A stretch of 11,914 nt of DNA from assembly GCA_036787815.1 (NCBI GenBank), contig DAIQOP010000116.1, positions 1-11,914 on the forward strand. The letters are read 5' to 3'. Numbering within the stretch: position 1 is the stretch's first letter; each line of letters begins with the position of its first letter. A program made the translations under genes and the position numbers. The stretch comes from DATBAK01 sp036787815 (GTDB lineage Bacteria > Actinomycetota > Acidimicrobiia > IMCC26256 > PALSA-610). The notes below the pieces were generated by a model, which was given only the letters and a program-made list of their open reading frames with translations, made no database searches and was not told the DNA's origin. Positions 1 to 8,285 of the stretch are shown here, in pieces.

Positions 1-81
1 CGCGCCAGTCCGTCTTTCTGGTCGGTCGCGATCCGTGCTGAGGAACGGGTCGCGCGCCCGCCGAGCCCGAGCGCTCGAATG
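1..81. other. window edge, no gene recognised
   Basis: Non-coding as far as can be seen. Read on the minus strand, downstream of mnmA, there is no ATG, GTG or TTG that opens a frame to the edge. A 10-bp palindrome (CGAGCGCTCG, 68-77) lies just after the mnmA stop and could be the base of a weak hairpin, but no T-tract follows. Confidence 0.4.
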
Positions 82-1128
82 TCAGCCGGGGGCGGCGATG
101 CCACCGCCGAGGAGCACGTCGCCGTCGTAGAGCGCGACGACCTGTCCCGGCGCGACGCGCGGCTGGGGAGCCGAGTACCGCAGGGTCGCGCGGCCGCCGT
201 CGCCACGGTGGACGCGCGCGGTGACCGGATCGCCGTGCGCGCGCATCTGCGCCACGAGCGCGACGGTGTGATCGATGTCGTCGTCGAGCACGAGGTCGTC
301 GAGGTCGACGGTGTCGCGCAGCAGGTCTTCGCGCCGACCCAGGGTGACGGTTGCGGTGGTCGCGTCGATGTCGACGACGAAGCGGCGCTCACCGGCGGCG
401 ACGCCCGTGCCACGTCGCTGGCCGATCGTGAAGCGCGCGGCGTCGTCGTGCTCACCGAGATGGTCGCCCCCGACGCCGACGATCGCGCCGGGTCGCGGCT
501 CGGTGCGCTCGGCGAGGAAGTCGGCGCGACCGCCGCGGGTGATGAAGCACACGTCCATGCTCTCGGCCTTCGCCGCGGTGCGCAGGCCGCGACGCTCGGC
601 TTCGCCGCGCACCTCGGCCTTCGTGAGCTCGCCGACGGGGAGGAGCGTGCGCTCGAGATGCGCCCGGTCGAGCATGTAGAGCACGTACGACTGGTCTTTC
701 GCCCGATCGTGCCCTCGCGCGAGGCGGGGCCGATCGGAGTGGTCACGCACGATACGCGCGTGGTGCCCCGTCGCGAGGGAGTCGAAACCGAGCGCGGTCA
801 TGCGATCGAAGAGCGCGCCGAACTTGATCGTGCGATTGCACTCGACGCACGGGTTGGGCGTGCGCGCGTGCGCGTACGCGTCGACGTAGGGCGCCACCAC
901 GTGCTCGTCGAACGCGTCGGTGAGGTTGAACACGTAGTGCGGGATCCCGATCTGGGCCGCGACCCGTCGTGCGTCTTCCACGTCGGCGACGCTGCAGCAA
1001 CCGGAGTCGCTCGGACCGCCCCAGAGCTTGAGGGTGACGCCGGTGACGTCGTGACCGTCGTCGACGAGTCGCGCGGCCGCGACCGACGAGTCGACACCGC
1101 CGCTCATCGCGACCAGGACGCGCGCCAT
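82..1128 (-). CDS. mnmA: tRNA-specific 2-thiouridylase MnmA
   Basis: Cytoplasmic enzyme that adenylates the wobble uridine (U34) of Lys, Glu and Gln tRNAs and replaces its O2 with sulfur, giving s2U34. The 348-residue protein has the family's usual length. Visible are the N-terminal PP-loop ATPase motif SGGVDSS (residues 9-15), the NPCVECN motif with Cys94 and Cys97, TGHHAR (120-125), the second catalytic cysteine Cys194 in MDVCF, and GQRRG (236-240). A beta-barrel tRNA-binding region fills the C-terminus. The ATG at 1128 is chosen because the PP-loop motif follows at the expected distance; a long upstream extension in this frame is only the shadow of the cysteine desulfurase. The Shine-Dalgarno TGAGG is formed partly from the TGA stop of the upstream gene, 7 nt away, so the pair is almost certainly co-transcribed and translationally coupled. 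The operon makes sense because the desulfurase supplies the persulfide sulfur. Confidence 0.97.
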   Translation of the reverse strand: MARVLVAMSGGVDSSVAAARLVDDGHDVTGVTLKLWGGPSDSGCCSVADVEDARRVAAQIGIPHYVFNLTDAFDEHVVAPYVDAYAHARTPNPCVECNRTIKFGALFDRMTALGFDSLATGHHARIVRDHSDRPRLARGHDRAKDQSYVLYMLDRAHLERTLLPVGELTKAEVRGEAERRGLRTAAKAESMDVCFITRGGRADFLAERTEPRPGAIVGVGGDHLGEHDDAARFTIGQRRGTGVAAGERRFVVDIDATTATVTLGRREDLLRDTVDLDDLVLDDDIDHTVALVAQMRAHGDPVTARVHRGDGGRATLRYSAPQPRVAPGQVVALYDGDVLLGGGIAAPG

Positions 1129-1135
1129 CGTGGCC

Positions 1136-2293
1136 TCAGACCGCCGTCGCGGCTCGAAGCCGGGCGACCGCGCGCGGCACCACGGCCAACGCGGCATCGA
1201 CATCGGCGCCGACCGACGCGTACCCGAGGCTGAACCGGATCGACGAGCGGGCGGCGAGCGCGTCGATGCCCATCGCGACGAGCACGTGCGAAGGGTCGAT
1301 CGCCCCCGACGAGCATGCGGAGCCCGACGCGGCCTCGATCCCCTCGTGATCGAGCGCGACGAGCAGTGTCTCGGCCTCGACCCCCGGGAAGCCGACGTGC
1401 AGCAGGCCACCCACGCGCAGGCTCGGGTCGCCGTTGACGACGAGGTCGGCAACCGCGGCGCGCAGGCCGGCTTCGAGCCGGTCGCGCAACGACGCGATGC
1501 GGGTGATCTCCTCTTCCCGTTGCTCGTGGGTCTCGGCGAGCGCGGCGGCCAGCGCGACGATGCCGGCGACGTTCTGGGTTCCGGCGCGCAGGCCCCATTC
1601 GTGGCCGCCACCCTCGACGAGCGGCACCAACTCGACCCCACGACGGCGGACGACCGCGCCCACGCCCTTCGGTCCCCCGAACTTGTGCCCCGAGATCGCC
1701 ACGAGATCGGCTCCGGCGGCAGCCGCGCCCACGTCGAGCCATTGGGGCGCCTGCACCGCGTCGGTGTGGAGCACGGCACGGGGCGCGCGCTCGTGCACGA
1801 GCGCGACGACCTCGGCCAGCGGCTGGACGATGCCGGTCTCATTGTTCACGAGCATCACCGAGACCACCGCCGTGCGTTCGTCGAGCACCGACGCAAGGCG
1901 CTCGAGGTCGACGGTGCCGGCACGCGTCGCCGGGACGACCGCCGTGCGCATCCCCTGGCGGGCGAGGCGCTCGACCGCGCCGAGCACCGCCTTGTGCTCG
2001 ATGCCGGTGGTGACCACGCCGTCGGCGTCGCCTCGGTCGGCGGCGGCCCAGGCCGCACCCTTCACCGCCAGGTTGTCGCCCTCGCTCCCGCCGCCGGTGA
2101 AGACGATCTCGTCGGGCGCCGCCCCGAGCAGTGCGGCGACCCGTTCCCGGGCCTCTTCGAGCGCGTTCTTCGCGGTGCGCGCGCTGTGGTGGGAACCGGA
2201 GGGGTTCGCCGCGTCGGCGGAGAGGAAGGGAGCCATCGCCTCGACCGCGACGGTGCGCATCGGTGTGGAGGCCGCGTGGTCGAGGTAGGCCAT
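1136..2293 (-). CDS. cysteine desulfurase (NifS/IscS family, PLP-dependent)
   Basis: PLP enzyme of the aminotransferase class V fold that converts L-cysteine to alanine and leaves a persulfide on an active-site cysteine for sulfur acceptors. The 385-residue protein begins with the typical YLDHAAST motif, has His100 in IEHKAV stacking on the cofactor, NNETG (150-154), HTDAVQ (176-181), the Schiff-base Lys204 in SGHKFGGPKG, RAGTQN (236-241) and the catalytic Cys327 in GSACSSG. The loop around the cysteine is of the group I (IscS/NifS) type rather than SufS. ATG at 2293 is preferred over a GTG 63 nt upstream because family members start right before YLDHAAST and a candidate -10 box sits 7 nt before this ATG; no good ribosome site is seen, so translation may be leaderless. 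First gene of an operon with mnmA, so its main client is probably MnmA. It could also serve Fe-S assembly and the rhodanese-E1 protein at 9858, but no iscU, suf or iscR gene lies beside it. Confidence 0.96.
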   Translation of the reverse strand: MAYLDHAASTPMRTVAVEAMAPFLSADAANPSGSHHSARTAKNALEEARERVAALLGAAPDEIVFTGGGSEGDNLAVKGAAWAAADRGDADGVVTTGIEHKAVLGAVERLARQGMRTAVVPATRAGTVDLERLASVLDERTAVVSVMLVNNETGIVQPLAEVVALVHERAPRAVLHTDAVQAPQWLDVGAAAAGADLVAISGHKFGGPKGVGAVVRRRGVELVPLVEGGGHEWGLRAGTQNVAGIVALAAALAETHEQREEEITRIASLRDRLEAGLRAAVADLVVNGDPSLRVGGLLHVGFPGVEAETLLVALDHEGIEAASGSACSSGAIDPSHVLVAMGIDALAARSSIRFSLGYASVGADVDAALAVVPRAVARLRAATAV

Positions 2294-2300
2294 CCCGGGA

Positions 2301-2306
2301 ATGCTA
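2301..2306 (-). promoter_or_regulatory. candidate -10 box for the cysteine desulfurase operon
   Basis: The minus strand reads TAGCAT (TANNNT form) 7 nt upstream of the ATG at 2293, the spacing expected for a leaderless transcript. A weak TTCGTT lies 18 nt further upstream as a possible -35. No purine-rich ribosome site is present in front of the ATG. Confidence 0.35.
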
Positions 2307-2366
2307 CGAGCCCTTGGTCCCTTGAACGAACGACGAACGTCGGGCGTAACTGTCACACCTCAGGGA

Positions 2367-2372
2367 CATACT
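2367..2372 (+). promoter_or_regulatory. candidate -10 box of the small basic protein gene
   Basis: CATACT (four of six matches to TATAAT) ends 6 nt before the ATG at 2379, consistent with leaderless transcription. An AGGGA at 2362-2366 lies 12 nt from the ATG and is an alternative, distant ribosome site. No convincing -35 is seen. Confidence 0.3.
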
Positions 2373-2378
2373 CGATTC

Positions 2379-2648
2379 ATGACCACCAACCGAGCGACGA
2401 GCCAGACGGCGACCGCCAACCAAGGCACGAAGCGCGCTCGTTCGAAGCCGCGCACACGGCAGGCGAAGACCGCGGCGGAGCCCACGCAGCTCCGCCTCCT
2501 CGACGGTGGCCGCACGAGCCGCAAGGCCTGGCAGCTCGACGCCCGCACCCGCCGCATCGGTCGTGAACGGGTGGCCGAAGCCCGGGAGATCCTCCGCCGC
2601 GCCCAGCCTCCGGCGGCCGGTTACGGCCACCACAAGATCGCCGGCTGA
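2379..2648 (+). CDS. small basic hypothetical protein (89 aa)
   Basis: I do not recognise a named family. The 89-residue product is strongly basic. Its first 35 residues are low-complexity, rich in Thr, Arg, Lys and Gln, and look disordered. A likely folded helical part follows, with RKAWQLDARTRRIG (48-61) and RERVAEAREILRRA (62-75), of the kind found at the C-terminus of short conserved actinobacterial hypotheticals. The tail is rich in Gly and His. There are no cysteines, membrane segments or signal peptide. Start chosen at ATG 2379 over a frame-compatible ATG at 2301 because the earlier part overlaps the promoter region of the divergent desulfurase gene. It is convergent with meaB (30-bp gap) and divergent from the desulfurase. 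The basic charge suggests nucleic-acid or ribosome binding, but that is inference only. Confidence 0.7.
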   Translation: MTTNRATSQTATANQGTKRARSKPRTRQAKTAAEPTQLRLLDGGRTSRKAWQLDARTRRIGRERVAEAREILRRAQPPAAGYGHHKIAG

Positions 2649-2678
2649 CCGAGCCCGGCCAAGCCCCGAACAGGGTCC

Positions 2679-3644
2679 TCAGCCGAGGAATCGGCGCAGG
2701 ATCCGTTGGGCCGCCGCGGTCGGCGACACCGTGCCGGCCCGCACGTCGGCCTCGAGGGCGTGCATCTCGGTCGCGACGGCCGGATCGCTCGCCAAGGCGT
2801 CGAGCAGACCCTCGTTCACCTCCGACCACATCCAGTCGCGCGCCTGGTCGGCCCGGCGCGCACCCAACACCCCGGTTTCAGTGAGCATCGCCGAATGGGC
2901 CGCGATCGCCGCCCAGACCCGGTCGATCCCCTCCCCGAGCAAAGCGGAGGCGCGCTCCACGCGCACCTCCCAACCCTCGGTGCGCGAGCGCAGCAGGTGC
3001 AGCGCGTTCGCGTAGTCGGCCGCGGTGCGCTCGGCGGCCGCGGCGAGGTCGCCGTCGGCCTTGTTCACCACCACGATGTCGGCGAGCTCGACGATCCCGC
3101 GCTTCACGCCCTGGAGGTCGTCGCCCGCCCCCGGCGAGAGCAGCAGCACGAACCCGTCGACCATGCCCGCCACGGCGACCTCGGACTGCCCCACCCCCAC
3201 CGTCTCCACGAGCACGACGTCGTGGCCGGCGGCCTCGCACAGCAGCAACGCCTCACGCGTCCGCCGTGCGACTCCGCCGAGCGTGCCGCCCGATGGCGAC
3301 GGCCGGATGAACGCCTCCGGACGGCGCGAGAGCATCTCCATGCGGGTCTTGTCGCCGAGGATCGAGCCGCCGCTGCGGGTGCTCGACGGGTCGACGGCGA
3401 GCACGGCGAGCCGGTGCCCACGGTCGATGAGGTGCAGGCCGAGCGCCTCGATGAACGTCGACTTGCCGGCGCCCGGCGCGCCGCTGATGCCGACGCGCAC
3501 CGCGCCACCCGTCGAGGGGAGCAGCTCGTCGAGCAACGCGACGGCCTCCTCGCGGTGGTCGGGCCGCGTCGACTCGACGAGGGTGATCGCGCGCGCCAGG
3601 GCCCGCCGGTCGCCGCCCCGGATCGCGTCGGCGAACGCACTCAT
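2679..3644 (-). CDS. meaB: methylmalonyl-CoA mutase-associated GTPase MeaB (ArgK/LAO family)
   Basis: G3E-type GTPase that forms a complex with B12-dependent methylmalonyl-CoA mutase, gating cobalamin loading and protecting or reactivating the enzyme (human homologue MMAA). The 321-residue product carries the Walker A motif GAPGAGKST (55-63), a Mg/switch region with DPSSTRSGGSILGDKTRM (85-102), the switch motif ETVGVGQSE (147-155) and the base-recognition motif NKAD (194-197). A helical C-terminal dimerisation arm follows. It is downstream of the mutase on the same strand with a 97-bp gap, which fits its role. Start: ATG at 3644 gives the MSAFADAIRGGDRRALARAI opening common in the family; an in-frame GTG three codons upstream (3653) is possible, and neither has a textbook ribosome site (GGAAG lies only 2 nt before the ATG). 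Confidence 0.95.
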   Translation of the reverse strand: MSAFADAIRGGDRRALARAITLVESTRPDHREEAVALLDELLPSTGGAVRVGISGAPGAGKSTFIEALGLHLIDRGHRLAVLAVDPSSTRSGGSILGDKTRMEMLSRRPEAFIRPSPSGGTLGGVARRTREALLLCEAAGHDVVLVETVGVGQSEVAVAGMVDGFVLLLSPGAGDDLQGVKRGIVELADIVVVNKADGDLAAAAERTAADYANALHLLRSRTEGWEVRVERASALLGEGIDRVWAAIAAHSAMLTETGVLGARRADQARDWMWSEVNEGLLDALASDPAVATEMHALEADVRAGTVSPTAAAQRILRRFLG

Positions 3645-3672
3645 ATCTTCCACTCTTGGCGCCTGCGGCGCC

Positions 3673-3741
3673 GGGCCGCTCGGGCCCCGCTCGCTTCTGG
3701 GCCGGATGTCGGTCTCAGGTCGCGTGAGTCCGCCCGCTCGC

Positions 3742-3746
<5 letters not shown>
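3673..3746 (-). other. structured intercistronic region between mutase and meaB
   Basis: The gap contains two inverted repeats: CGTGAG/CTCACG (3723-3728 with 3741-3746, loop 12), which overlaps the mutase stop codon, and GGGCC/GGCCC (3673-3677 with 3683-3687, loop 5). Neither is followed by a T-tract. They may be RNA hairpins that tune meaB expression or mRNA stability; chance in GC-rich DNA is not excluded. Confidence 0.3.
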
Positions 3747-5892
<2,146 letters not shown>

Positions 5893-5900
5893 GAGGCCGA

Positions 5901-5906
5901 AGGTTA
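5901..5906 (-). promoter_or_regulatory. candidate -10 box of the mutase gene
   Basis: The minus strand reads TAACCT (TANNNT form) 8 nt before the ATG at 5892, with no Shine-Dalgarno between, consistent with a leaderless or nearly leaderless mRNA for the mutase-meaB pair. No clear -35 was found. Confidence 0.35.
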
Positions 5907-5970
5907 GGGGACGTCGTCGTCCCGCTCCGGTGCCGACGCCGTACCGCTCCAGTCCATCGGTAGAATCGCC

Positions 5971-5976
5971 GAATCG
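5971..5976 (+). promoter_or_regulatory. candidate -10 box of tatA
   Basis: TAGAAT is a near-consensus -10 hexamer 29 nt upstream of the tatA ATG. Transcription would start near 5983 and give a leader of about 23 nt that includes the ribosome site. The sequence 17 nt upstream (TCCAGT) is a poor -35. Confidence 0.45.
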
Positions 5977-6005
5977 GTGGGACCGACACAGAGAGGGCTC
6001 GCCCC

Positions 6006-6179
6006 ATGGAAAGCATTGGACCGACGGAGCTCCTGATCGTGCTCGCCATTGCGTTGCTGCTCTTCGGCGGGGCCAAGCTGCCCAAGCTCGCCCGTTCGAT
6101 GGGCGAGGCGTCGCGGGAGTTCAAGAAGGGCATCGACGGCCACAAGGCCGACGACGAGCCCTCGAAGCCCGCCGCCTGA
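6006..6179 (+). CDS. tatA: Sec-independent protein translocase subunit TatA/TatE
   Basis: Small membrane protein that oligomerises to form the conducting part of the twin-arginine translocase, which exports folded proteins. At 57 residues it is short even for the family. It shows the classic layout: a short periplasmic N-terminus with the polar Glu8 at the start of the membrane helix (about 6-20), the FG hinge at Phe20-Gly21, Pro26, an amphipathic helix (about 24-42, with LPKLARSMGEASREFKKG), and an acidic then Pro/Ala tail. A good ribosome site (GAGAGGG, 5991-5997) stands 8 nt before the ATG. It is divergent from the mutase gene, with no tatB or tatC in the window. TatA versus TatE/TatB cannot be settled absolutely, but the short tail argues against TatB. 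Confidence 0.93.
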   Translation: MESIGPTELLIVLAIALLLFGGAKLPKLARSMGEASREFKKGIDGHKADDEPSKPAA

Positions 6180-6219
6180 CCCGAGTCGCGGCCCCTCCGC
6201 AGGTTCTCTGACGTTCCTT

Positions 6220-6250
6220 CGGCGCGCCTCGACGCTTGCGCGGCGCGCCG
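6220..6250. terminator. candidate hairpin terminator after tatA
   Basis: A 9-bp perfect inverted repeat, CGGCGCGCC (6220-6228) with GGCGCGCCG (6242-6250), flanks a 13-nt loop. It is 41 bp after the tatA stop and precedes the promoter region of the next gene. There is no T-tract, so it would be a U-less, actinobacterial-type terminator, or a recombination-prone AscI-like repeat pair with no such role. Confidence 0.4.
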
Positions 6251-6264
6251 CGTCATGCCACTAT
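6236..6264 (+). promoter_or_regulatory. candidate promoter of the 6306 gene
   Basis: TTGCGC (6236-6241) and CACTAT (6259-6264) are spaced 17 bp apart, giving a start near 6271. A perfect TTGACA at 6273-6278 has no -10 at standard spacing before the ATG, so it is a less likely alternative -35. Confidence 0.25.
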
Positions 6265-6301
6265 CACACCTCTTGACACACTCTGACGTGATATGAGGTG
6301 T
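6262..6301 (+). promoter_or_regulatory. overlapping inverted repeats covering the ribosome site of the 6306 gene
   Basis: ACACCTC (6266-6272) is the exact complement of GAGGTGT (6295-6301), which contains the likely Shine-Dalgarno GAGGTG five nt before the ATG. A second pair, TATCAC (6262-6267) with GTGATA (6288-6293), overlaps the first, so the two pairings exclude each other. The element could be a leader RNA that hides or frees the ribosome site, or a double operator at DNA level. Confidence 0.4.
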
Positions 6302-6305
6302 AGGC

Positions 6306-6902
6306 ATGCCGACCGTGATGGTGAAGCCGTGGACCGATCCGATCCTCGACGTGCTGGGCCACGACCCGCGTAGCTGGTACGTAGAAACCTTCTGGCTCCC
6401 GACCCTCGGTCCGACGTGCGTGCTTCTGATGAGGCACCTCGCCGACCGGTTCGACCGAACGCCCGACGGGCTCGCGCTCGACGTGACCACCACGTCTGAG
6501 TGCCTCGGCCTCGGCGCCCGGGCCGGCACGAGCTCACCGCTCCGGCGCAGCCTCGCCCGGCTCGAGCAGTTCGACCTCGCCGTCGGCGAAGGCGACGCGG
6601 TCGTGCGGGTGCGCCGCAACCTCCCGCCCGTCAACCGTCGCCACGTGAAACGGCTCCCCGTCGACCTCCAGACCCGCCACGCCGAATGGGTCACGACCAC
6701 CGTGCGGGAAGGGCCACTCGAGCTCGCGAAACGCAGAGCGCGCCGCGTCGCGATCACGCTCTTCGAGCAGGGCGACGAGATCGACCACGTCGAGCGCACC
6801 CTCGCATCGGTCGGCTTCCACCCGACCGTCGGCCGCGAGGCCGCGCAGTGGGCATGGAACACCCTGCGCGACGACGAGCACCCACCCGATCGGCACTTGT
6901 AG
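6306..6902 (+). CDS. conserved actinobacterial hypothetical protein, possible winged-helix DNA-binding protein
   Basis: Function unknown. The 198-residue protein resembles, from memory, a widespread uncharacterised actinobacterial family that opens with DPxxDxLGHDPRSxYVExFWLPxLGP (residues 11-36). The middle part (about 37-105) has the pattern of a replication-initiator-like winged helix: a helix at 37-50, a short segment around LDVTTTSECLGLG (58-70) that could be a helix-turn-helix, SPLRRSLARLEQFDLA (77-92), and a beta-hairpin ending VRVRRNLPPV (100-109). A motif RRHVKRLP (111-118) and a basic helix KRRARRVAITLFEQG (142-156) follow. No signal peptide, membrane helix or cysteine pair is present. 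A GAGGTG ribosome site lies 5 nt before the ATG and is itself part of an inverted repeat, so expression may be self-controlled. The next gene follows after 49 bp and could be co-transcribed. DNA binding is inference from pattern only. Confidence 0.85.
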   Translation: MPTVMVKPWTDPILDVLGHDPRSWYVETFWLPTLGPTCVLLMRHLADRFDRTPDGLALDVTTTSECLGLGARAGTSSPLRRSLARLEQFDLAVGEGDAVVRVRRNLPPVNRRHVKRLPVDLQTRHAEWVTTTVREGPLELAKRRARRVAITLFEQGDEIDHVERTLASVGFHPTVGREAAQWAWNTLRDDEHPPDRHL

Positions 6903-6951
6903 CGTTCACCACGCCGCTCTGCGACGCGGAGCCGGGGAATTGGGGGGAACC

Positions 6952-8151
6952 ATGGTGGGACGGTCGCTTGCGTGGCGCTCGGTGTCCGGCGCCTCGGTTC
7001 TGCTCCTGAGCCTCTCGGCGGTGACGGTTGGCACTGCGGCCGCCTCGGGAGCCGGCAAGGTCACCACCTACACGGGCAACGGAATCAACCGCCCGTCGAG
7101 GATCACGGCCGGGCCCGACGGTGCCCTGTGGTTCACGAACGGCGGGAACAGCACGATCGGACGCGTCACCACGACCGGCAAGGTCACGAACTACACCGAC
7201 AGCAGCATCCACTCCCCCGGTGCGATCGCCACCGGTCCCGACGGCGCGCTCTGGTTCCTCAACATCCAGTCGTCGATCGGGCGGATCACCACCGGCGGCA
7301 CGGTCACGACGTTCCCCGATCCGACGATCACCGCCTCCTTCGGGCTTGCGGCCGGACCGGACGGCGCCCTGTGGTTCACCACCTTCGGAGGCAACTCGAT
7401 CGGACGGATCACCACCAGCGGGAAGATCAAGCACTTCAGCGACGCCACCATCTTCCGGCCGACGGCGATCACCGCCGGTCCCGACGGCGCACTCTGGTTC
7501 ACCAACGGCGGCAACGACTCGATCGGACGGATCACCACCACCGGGACGATCACCAACTTCACCGACCCGACCATGAGCCGACCGTCCGGGATCGTGACGG
7601 GGCCGGACGGCGCCCTGTGGTTCACCAACCACGACAACGCTTCGATCGGGCGGATCACCACGACCGGCACGGTCACGAACTTCGCCGGCCCCGACGTCAA
7701 GGCTCCGATCGGAATCGTGGTCGGCCCCGACGGTGCGCTGTGGTTCACCGACGGCAGCCACTCGATCGGGCGGATGACCACGAGCGGCACCGTCACCCGG
7801 TACACCGACGCCGCCATCAACGGCCCGGGCGGCATCGCGCTCGGCCCCGACGGCGCGCTGTGGTTCCCCAACTTCAACGAGAGCTCGGTCGGACGGATCA
7901 CCACCACCGTCACGCCGCAGATCGCGCGGTTCACGCCCACCGCGGGAGCGGCAGGGACGAGCGTGACCATCACCGGCAAGAACCTGTCGGGCGCCACGCA
8001 GGTCACCTTCAACGGCAGTCCCGCCTCCGTCGTCTCCGAGAGCGCCACCCGTATCGTGACGACGGGCCCGGCGGGCGCTACCACCGGCCGGATCACGGTC
8101 ACCGTTCCGGCAGGCACGGCCACCGGCAAGGCCACATTCACGGTGACGTAG
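6952..8151 (+). CDS. secreted seven-bladed beta-propeller (Vgb-like) with C-terminal IPT/TIG domain
   Basis: The 399-residue product has a signal peptide (arginines at 4 and 9, hydrophobic core about 14-30, cleavage likely after the AAA at 29-31). Seven repeats of about 41 residues follow, each with GPDGALWF (starting at 54, 95, 135, 177, 218, 258 and 298) and IGRITT. The N-terminal strand KVTTYTGNGI (36-45) matches the outer strand of the blades and would close the ring. This is the virginiamycin B lyase (streptogramin lyase) fold. Aligned by repeat with the Staphylococcus Vgb sequence recalled from memory, all four catalytic or metal residues are missing: His228, Glu268, His270 and Glu284 fall on Ile253, Gly291, Gly293 and Phe309. 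A lyase activity is therefore unlikely. Residues 322-399 form an IPT/TIG immunoglobulin-like domain. Start: ATG 6952 with GGGGGGA 3 nt before it; GTG 6955 and TTG 6940 are alternatives. Probable role: cell-surface or extracellular binding. Confidence 0.88.
   Translation: MVGRSLAWRSVSGASVLLLSLSAVTVGTAAASGAGKVTTYTGNGINRPSRITAGPDGALWFTNGGNSTIGRVTTTGKVTNYTDSSIHSPGAIATGPDGALWFLNIQSSIGRITTGGTVTTFPDPTITASFGLAAGPDGALWFTTFGGNSIGRITTSGKIKHFSDATIFRPTAITAGPDGALWFTNGGNDSIGRITTTGTITNFTDPTMSRPSGIVTGPDGALWFTNHDNASIGRITTTGTVTNFAGPDVKAPIGIVVGPDGALWFTDGSHSIGRMTTSGTVTRYTDAAINGPGGIALGPDGALWFPNFNESSVGRITTTVTPQIARFTPTAGAAGTSVTITGKNLSGATQVTFNGSPASVVSESATRIVTTGPAGATTGRITVTVPAGTATGKATFTVT
7111..7869 (+). repeat. seven tandem propeller repeats in the coding sequence
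   Basis: Each unit of about 120-126 bp encodes one blade with GPDGALWF followed by SIGRITT. The nucleotide sequence around these motifs is close between units, which suggests expansion by internal duplication followed by drift. The repeats are clearly diverged in the linker parts. Confidence 0.8.
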
Positions 8152-8198
8152 AGCCCTGCGCACCGAGCTCGATCCGCCCGCCTGACAGGCATTACCTC

Positions 8199-8228
8199 TT
8201 GGGATCGGTGGTCCGGCGGGCCTACGAT
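8199..8228 (+). promoter_or_regulatory. candidate promoter of the SHExxE protein gene
   Basis: TTGGGA (8199-8204) and TACGAT (8223-8228, TANNNT form) are 18 bp apart, giving a start near 8235 and a leader of about 50 nt. An inverted repeat CGGTGG (8206-8211) with CCACCG (8229-8234) flanks the -10 and could be a regulator site. The preceding gene ends 134 bp before this one starts, so a separate promoter is reasonable. Confidence 0.45.
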
Positions 8229-8285
8229 CCACCGCGAACAAGTGAGCTCCGGGGCGGCGGGACCGACAACACCGGAGGACACGCT

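Noticed and set aside
79..1233. Long plus-strand open frame of 384 codons opposite mnmA
   Set aside because: It is antisense to a gene with all MnmA motifs and has the Arg/Val/Asp-rich composition typical of GC-rich shadow frames.
1129..1842. N-terminal extension of mnmA to 586 residues
   Set aside because: The extra part overlaps the cysteine desulfurase in another frame and has Arg/Ser/Pro-rich shadow composition; the ATG at 1128 has a ribosome site and the PP-loop follows.
6221..6249. Pair of GGCGCGCC sites as mobile-element ends
   Set aside because: No transposase, target duplication or boundary in composition is visible; a hairpin explains the pair more simply.
6273..6278. TTGACA as the -35 of the 6306 gene
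   Set aside because: It is a perfect hexamer, but no -10 stands 16-19 bp downstream and the expected place is occupied by the ribosome site; an upstream TTGCGC/CACTAT pair fits better.
6952..8151. Streptogramin B resistance lyase
   Set aside because: The fold matches but the catalytic and metal residues known from Vgb are missing, and the protein is exported and carries an IPT/TIG domain.
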